A stretch of DNA of 64,000 nt, taken from the NCBI GenBank assembly GCA_945859605.1, contig OX243817.1:28752388-28816387 (forward strand), given 5' to 3'. This stretch comes from Lumbricus rubellus (lineage: Eukaryota; Annelida; Clitellata; Crassiclitellata; Lumbricidae). Under the pieces are notes generated by a model that saw only the letters and a program-made list of their open reading frames with translations, was not told where the DNA came from and searched no databases. The position numbers and the translations under genes are program-made. Shown here one piece after another: positions 58,206 to 64,000 of the stretch (the first letter of the stretch is position 1; every line of letters starts with the position of its first letter).

Positions 58206-58660
58206 TATATATACAATATTATACATGTGTGGAGGCGATTGTCTACATATGTATGTGCATTGAATGTAGTTGTCGCGGGCAATGTTCGTTTTGCTTAAGG
58301 ACGTGACTAATGACATAACTCATGTGACACTCAGGCGTAAAGTCGCACACGTGTCTTTCCTCCACTTCACTCGTTCTTATCCATCGCTAACCGTCTGTGT
58401 CCAATTGAGGCCAGCCACACTCACCCATCCCCTCCTCCTCCTCTTCATCCTCTTCTTCTTCATCATCTTCCACTACAGGAGCTGCAGGCTTTCCGTTTAA
58501 CTATGTTCTACAGCGTCTTGATCTCGCCGCCGCCGCTGCCTTGATCTCGCCGCTACCGCTTGCTGCCGGGTTCGCGCCTCGTACGTGACGAAACGCTTTC
58601 TTGTGAAGTTGCCGCCAATCACGTAATGACCGACGTTTCTTCAGTCTTTCAATGATTATG
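58206..58660. other. Intergenic DNA, GC-rich towards the right
   Basis: A pyrimidine run (58425-58475) then GCC-rich sequence to 58620. It could be a promoter region for the small frame at 58724, but no firm element is seen. Confidence 0.35.
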
Positions 58661-58667
58661 TTCTGAC

Positions 58668-58678
58668 GCTATATATAC
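58668..58678 (+). promoter_or_regulatory. Candidate TATA box
   Basis: GCTATATATAC lies about 50 bp before an ATG in good context (CACCAGCATGG at 58724). Confidence 0.35.
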
Positions 58679-58723
58679 AATTGCTGGCGGGGCGGAAGAC
58701 GAAAAGCCCTCAGCCGCACCAGC

Positions 58724-58981
58724 ATGGAGCCAATTCTCACAGCATCTGATTCATTTGCTCCGATTCATCCCAACGCCGCATTGAACGCGGTGGAAGTGGT
58801 GCGCCTTGTTGTGACATTTCCTGTGGACAAATCTCGGTGGCCGCTGCTTCCATTGCAAGAGCGAATAAAGGATTTGACGAAGAGAACCATGGATGCAAAT
58901 ATTGGTCGCGGAGGTCGGGTTCCTATTGGGCAAGTTGGGGATTCAGAGGACGAAGCCTGTGGAGTTGTAAAGATGATGTGA
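58724..58981 (+). CDS. Hypothetical 85-residue protein or first exon
   Basis: MEPILTASDSFAPIHPNAAL and following is a non-repetitive, mixed-composition frame preceded by a TATA-like word and GC-rich DNA. The stop codon comes directly after KMM. No homologue is recognised; it may be a chance frame. Confidence 0.3.
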   Translation: MEPILTASDSFAPIHPNAALNAVEVVRLVVTFPVDKSRWPLLPLQERIKDLTKRTMDANIGRGGRVPIGQVGDSEDEACGVVKMM

Positions 58982-59064
58982 CTTAGCAAAATCGTTTAAA
59001 AAATACTTTTTCCTGCGCTATGTTTCTGAATCATCAAAAACAGTGCATGGATGGTCTCACTAAA

Positions 59065-59221
59065 AGTGATATAACTTTTTCTGTTTGAAATATCTTCATT
59101 AAATCTGGCCAACATGTGTAAATAAATATAAATTCTCTTTAACTCTGTAAAATTTAGTTTAAAAATTCTTACTCTTGACCAAGACATAGGCAAAAAGGGT
59201 GTCTTTTTTATGGCCCACCCG
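59065..59221. mobile_element. Solo right end of a mariner-type element (family M4)
   Basis: Ends TTTTTTATGGCCCACCCGG and is homologous to 36905-37059. No left end is nearby. Confidence 0.55.
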
Positions 59222-60240
59222 GTGCATGGAGTTCATAAACGATGTGCCGCAACTCAAATTAAGTGAAAAGTTGACAAATATATTTTATATTAGACTATCG
59301 ATAAAATAGCCAAGCTATTGCTGTAAGATCCGTTGCCATAGAAATCCGATCAGGAAAATTGAAAGTCATGCACGTCTATAGTTTTGAATCTAATATAATT
59401 ATACAAAGTATAATTGTATATATATACATATATATACTAATACCTTGTGTGCTGTTATTTTGTGTATATATATATGAGCATAATATATATAAATATAGAT
59501 AAATAATTATATTCATGTGCACTTGTATGGACGTAATTTATGTATATCTATATATACCCTGGCAATTACAAGTTGTAGGCTACATGCAGATGTATTCCTT
59601 CAGGCTAGGTCGTAGCCTCATTGGCCATGATTAGGCTAAATCATTGTAAGTTCACCAATATTTATTTCTATACGTTCAAGCTTAAAATATTGCCTAAATG
59701 TGTGAGCTTAAAGTCCAATGCATAGACAAAATTCTGCAATATATATATATATATATAATTATTCTTGTAATTAAATCTCTGTATTGTTGTATTATATAAT
59801 TTTTTCTTTTTTCTCTGCGTGCATGCATAAACAAATATACAGGACGTCAGCTATGAAGAGTGAATACGCAATTTTGAATGTTATAGGAATGTAGGGTACA
59901 TATTTCGCAGGTGTATAGGCCATATAAACCTAAAGAAATATCACCGTTCACTCATCTTATTCAATTTAAAACTCAGATCTACCAATCTCTTAAACTTTCC
60001 ACATCTTAACTTTTTCTTCTCTTCGTTAATTTCTCCTCCTCTCTATCTTTCCTTCTTCCATCTCCCCATCCAACGTCAGATTTCATTTCCTTCAATTTCC
60101 CATTGTCATCACAATTTCTTTCTTCAGTTTTCCAACTTCCTTATTTCCTTCCTCTCATTTAATTCCTTCTCGGATTAATTCATTCTTCCCTCTGTGTTTC
60201 CTTTCTTTTACTTTCATTATTTCCTTTCTTCGCTTCATCT
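59222..60240. other. Intergenic DNA, nothing recognised
   Basis: AT runs at about 59420-59570 and 59735-59760; a pyrimidine-rich stretch at about 60000-60240. No gene. Confidence 0.5.
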
Positions 60241-60242
60241 AA

Positions 60243-60315
60243 GCGTATATATATACATACATACGCTTATATATATATTGTGCATATATATATATATATA
60301 TATATACATACGCTT

Positions 60316-60360
<45 letters not shown>

Positions 60361-60415
60361 ATATTATATATGTATGCATAAAATTGCATATATAAATATA
60401 TATATATATATACGT
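60243..60415. repeat. (TA)n-rich tract with ACGCTTA words
   Basis: TATATATA blocks separated by CATACGCTTATA-type interruptions. Confidence 0.9.
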
Positions 60416-61294
60416 TAATGAAAGAGTGCATGCCATGCATGCATGGAAGAACCCCTCAAACGATTGGATGCTACTTCCACCGGAAAACAAAGCCACTCGG
60501 ACTTCGTCGTCCATCCATCCACGGTGTCATCTGAGGGTCACAGCCTGGAATGGGGTGAGGAGGGGTGAAGACCAGAGGGGCAGACGGCGGCGATGCCTTT
60601 GAAGACTGCGCGAACTCTTTCAAATGTGAAATCCCTGCGGACACCGAACGCAAATGGAACGAACGAATATAATAAACGAGAAATTGGAACGATGGCACGG
60701 AGGCAGGATGGAGCTGCTCCATAGTAGCGAAACGGAGATGGAATGGAAAGGGAGAGAGGGATGGAATGGATGAGGGACGCGGTGGGGGCCGGGGGAGAGC
60801 AGCAGCAGGGAAGACAAAGCCAGGAAGAACTATAGCCATGGAAACACGCGTGGATGCTGGACGGATACATCTGGGAGTCGCGGAGGGTGCATGGCATCTC
60901 GAGATATTATTTCTTGGCTGCTGTGCATCCGTGGGGCGGTTATCGTGGGGTCGACGTTGGGGCCGTGGGGGTTGGGTCTGGCGGTCGCGCCCCTGCATCC
61001 ATCATTCTTCCGCCGCTCTGACATTTCGATGTGGCCAGTCGATCGATCATTCGCTGACCCGATGGTCCACCGATGACGCGCGCTATTCAATAAGAGCGCA
61101 TTGCAAGTGAAGCGGCCTCGGACGGTCCGTCGGTCGGTTGGTCGGAGGAGCACTGATGAACGCCTCCTCTCACTCGGTTCATGAGCCGACCGAGTCGGGG
61201 ACCGAGGTGGGGACCGAGGTGGGGGCCGAGGAGGCTGTGGCGCCCGTGAATTGCGTCGCTGTAGCCCCGCGGCCCCTTCTCGGATGGGCATATA
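60416..61294. other. GC-rich DNA without a supported gene
   Basis: Frames of up to 175 codons are open on both strands between 60471 and 61321, as expected from GC-rich composition, and carry no recognised motif. A GGGGACCGAGGT tandem lies near 61197-61230. Confidence 0.4.
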
Positions 61295-62511
61295 CAGGGT
61301 GGGCCAAAAGTATTTGTTCAACTTTGAAGGCCTATAACTTAGGCAGTTTAGTAAGTAAGTGTATGCTTAATGCATCAAATTAAAGGTCGTTATATCAGCT
61401 ATAAGTCCGACAACTTTCATTACGGTAGCTTGCACTACGCGCCATATAATTATTGTGTACCGCACCTACCTTGTTTTCTGACGTAAACAATAATTTCATC
61501 ATTGCGCCGTTAACAGAAGATGACAGCTTTGAAAGCCTATAACTTAGGCAGTTTAGCAAGTAAATGTATGCTTAATGCATCAAATTAAAGGTCGTTATAT
61601 CAGCAACAACTGGTCAAAAATTTACATTTTTAGCTTTAATAATAATTGCGTAAAACTACTGTACTGAATATGTATCAGTTTACAATGATTTTAATTCGTC
61701 TATCTTGCAAAACACAATACTTGGAAAATTAGTCTTTGCAAGTTTGCATTATTGATAGCCATTAAGAAATCCAAGAATTATTTAGTAAAATAAATATTCA
61801 ATGTGTCTTCCACAAGCTCGAATGACTGCATGAATGCGGCGTGCCCATTGATCTATGGCTCCATTGATGAGTTCCTGGCTGATCTCAGTCCTGCAACGAA
61901 TGATGACGCGCTTCAGATGCTCGACGTTTACTATCCGTTCCCGATAAACCCGTTGTTGCAAAGCACCCCAGATTGAGTAATCAACGGGGTTTAAGTCAGG
62001 GCTATCAGGCGGCCAGTTATGTGGTTCGATGACTTTTGCTTGTGCCTGGATTAATCTCTTGGCTACAGATCAATTCAGCTACACGAGCGATGTTGTCAGC
62101 GGTACGTGCCGAACGAGGACGGCCAGTACGTAACAGGTTTACGTTTAGAACTTGTACTCGCGTCAATTTGTCTAATTAATCGGTTGAGATTGTTTTTACT
62201 CCAGTTTCTAGCAGGAAATTCATTCATCATTTGATATGCATTTAAATGTTTTTCAATTCTTAAAATTCGAATCAAAGTCCTGTCATCTTCTGTTAACGGC
62301 GCCACGATGAAATTATTGTTTACGTCAGAAAACAAGGTAGGTGCGGTACACAATAATTATATGGCGCGTAGTGAAAGCTACCGTAATGAAATTTGTCGGA
62401 CTTATAGCTGATATAACGACCTTTAATTTGATGCATTAAGCATACACTTACTTGCTAAACTGCTTAAGTTATAGGCCTTCAAAGTTGAACAAATACTTTT
62501 GGCCCACCCTG
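61295..62511 (-). mobile_element. Mariner-type element (family M2), second copy
   Basis: 1217 bp with the same TIR and internal left-end duplication as 55515, flanked by TA. About 0.4 kb of transposase, including the second catalytic Asp region, is missing and replaced by unrelated sequence near 62030-62090. Confidence 0.9.
61800..62353 (-). pseudogene. Mariner transposase remnants (M2 copy 2)
   Basis: The N-terminal HTH region (EKHLNAYQMMNEFPARNW) survives at 62096-62353. The C-terminal part after the third Asp region is at about 61800-62030. The centre is deleted. Confidence 0.8.
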
Positions 62512-62634
62512 TATATACCGAGGGAGGAGGGATGGATGGAAGCCTGCAGCATTCTCACCCGTGGGGCAGGCCATGCGTGATGCACCTCCATCGCTTTCAC
62601 TCATATATTATACTGGTTCTGCTGCTGCTCTGGT

Positions 62635-63044
62635 CAGCGTTGCCACTCCTTGGGTTTTTCACAAGATCTTGGGTTTTTCGATCCGAACTTGAGAAATGGG
62701 TTTTTTCGGGAAGAACTTGGGTTTTTCTTGGTTTTTTTCAGACTTTATTTTTGAAAGATTTTTGACATTTTTGGCATATTTTGATGACAATTTTTAATTT
62801 AGATCTTAAAAACTCATGTTTTTGGACGAACGAATGACTAAAAAAAGGTCGTCAGAATTTTCGGACGGGAAACTGTTGATATTTTGTGAAGATTTCGGCC
62901 GAAAAAAAAGGTCATCGGAATTTTCAAACTGGATATTTTGACATTGTCTATAATGAAATTTACCAGAAAAGCTTAACTTGGGTTTTCTTGGTTTTTTTCG
63001 CCCATCCAAGTTCGGTTTTTTCATTTTTTAGAGTGGCAACGCTG
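62635..63044. mobile_element. hAT-like non-autonomous element (family E)
   Basis: 410 bp with 14-bp perfect TIRs CAGCGTTGCCACTC and a perfect 8-bp target duplication GCTCTGGT (62627-62634 and 63045-63052). The interior repeats CTTGGGTTTTTC-like words near both ends. No coding capacity. Confidence 0.9.
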
Positions 63045-63052
63045 GCTCTGGT

Positions 63053-64000
63053 TCCCTTTCCGTCCGGTAAATGCATCTCTGAGTCAAATTCAATCTTCGT
63101 GGCTATATACATGTAGGCCTATCTACTGCATGCTGCAGTCATGATATAGTCGGAGCACGACGCATAGACGGAAGACTTGCAGGACCCGGCGGCAGCGGCA
63201 GCGGCAGCGGCAGCGGCGGCGGTGGCCGGCGTGGCAGGGTCCTGCGGCCGGGGACGGGTCACGGTCGGCCGCCCCCTCTGCACCACCCACCCCGTCAGTC
63301 TTGCACGTTCGCCCCCGACTTCCATCATCGAACCGACCGCTTGGCTTGACCGAACCGAGGAGATTGAATTATTCGAGGGGTCGGCCACACGCGGCGGTCC
63401 ACTGCTGAGGCAGACGCAGGCGAACCCCCTGGGAAATAGAATGCCACCCCGTCGTCCAGCTGCGGTGGGAGGGGGGTTGGGGGCGAAAGAGGGGAAGGGT
63501 GGTCGTGACGGTCGAGACTACTGGATTAAATTACATCAGTGATTGCGTCCATGAGAGAGGAAGGCATTGAGGCAGACTGCATGCAGCTATATAGCTATAG
63601 CAAGGAGGGGTCCATCAGTGGACTTTAATTCCATCGAACCCAGAGGTCAAGATGAACGGAATGCAGGCCAGGCATGGGAAACTGTGTAGAGGGGGGAGTC
63701 GGAGGCAATCAGAGAAATGCCAGGCACGTCAGTCGGTCGGTCGGTCGGTCGGTCGGTCGGTCGGTCGGCCACAATTAATGCCGCTTCAAATCCAACAGAA
63801 ATGGCACGCACTTCAATTATTATCGTTCCACGTCCATCTCTACTGCTGTTCATGCATCCGTGAAGTCATTCACCCAATCTACATAAATATATATATACAT
63901 AAGCACACACACGTACACAAAAACACACCCACGCATACATATATATATATATACACACTTATTACAGCATGTGCACACGCATGCACACAAACAAGCACAT
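63053..64000. other. Intergenic DNA, partly GC-rich
   Basis: GGCAGC hexamers at about 63187-63220 and a GC-rich stretch to 63500 with open frames but no motif. (GGTC)n at 63728-63768 and AT/CA runs from 63885 onward. No gene supported. Confidence 0.45.

Noticed and set aside
60471..61321. Pro/Arg-rich proteins of 119-175 codons on either strand
   Set aside because: GC-rich composition keeps frames open on both strands; no motif, and one frame ends inside a mariner TIR.

Overview
The window is eukaryotic nuclear DNA from an animal. It has spliced genes with GT-AG introns, abundant microsatellites, a 200-base N gap (52001-52200) and many transposons. The frequent palindromic word TAGGCCTA, the LINE type and the mix of mariner, hAT-like and tRNA-SINE copies suggest a marine invertebrate, perhaps an echinoderm or related deuterostome. 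That assignment is inference.

One convincing protein-coding locus stands out. A four-exon gene (21125-26598, + strand) encodes an N-terminal region with a 45-residue tandem repeat, two zinc-finger-like motifs, a tyrosine-recombinase (integrase-type) core with R, K, R, H and Y positions, an acidic D/H-rich stretch and a SANT/Myb-like C-terminus. A single-base shift in a T7 run splits the last exon. The locus is bordered by a six-copy 274-bp tandem array (27278-28912), a 103-bp array (29331-29720), and two similar hairpins in inverted orientation (19737 and 30480). It looks like a Crypton-like tyrosine-recombinase element or a host gene derived from one.

The other main occupants are mobile elements. 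A young LTR retrotransposon (3165-9503, minus strand) has nearly identical 1.57-kb LTRs, a tRNA-Ser-type primer site, a polypurine tract and one unrecognised 781-residue ORF, with no visible polymerase. A 5'-truncated LINE (about 42241-46405) is interrupted by a 1.48-kb hAT-like element with an 8-bp target duplication. Five more non-autonomous elements have perfect 8-bp duplications (14102, 16242, 17680, 53613, 62635). Four IS630/Tc1/mariner elements with TA targets and long TIRs (12527, 55515, 56954, 61295) contain broken DD37D transposases. A complete tRNA-derived SINE with a 13-bp duplication lies at 48189-48465.

Layout: 1-3164 anonymous; 3165-9503 LTR element; 9504-19700 microsatellites, minisatellites and small DNA transposons; 19700-30520 recombinase locus with its arrays; 30700-42240 mostly simple sequence, including a 0.7-kb polypyrimidine tract and a 0.28-kb palindrome; 42241-46405 LINE with nested hAT; 46406-53600 simple repeats, SINE, a long GAT array and the gap; 53613-63052 dense DNA transposons; the remainder is anonymous and GC-rich. 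Apart from the recombinase gene there is no persuasive host gene; most other long open frames are translations of repeats.
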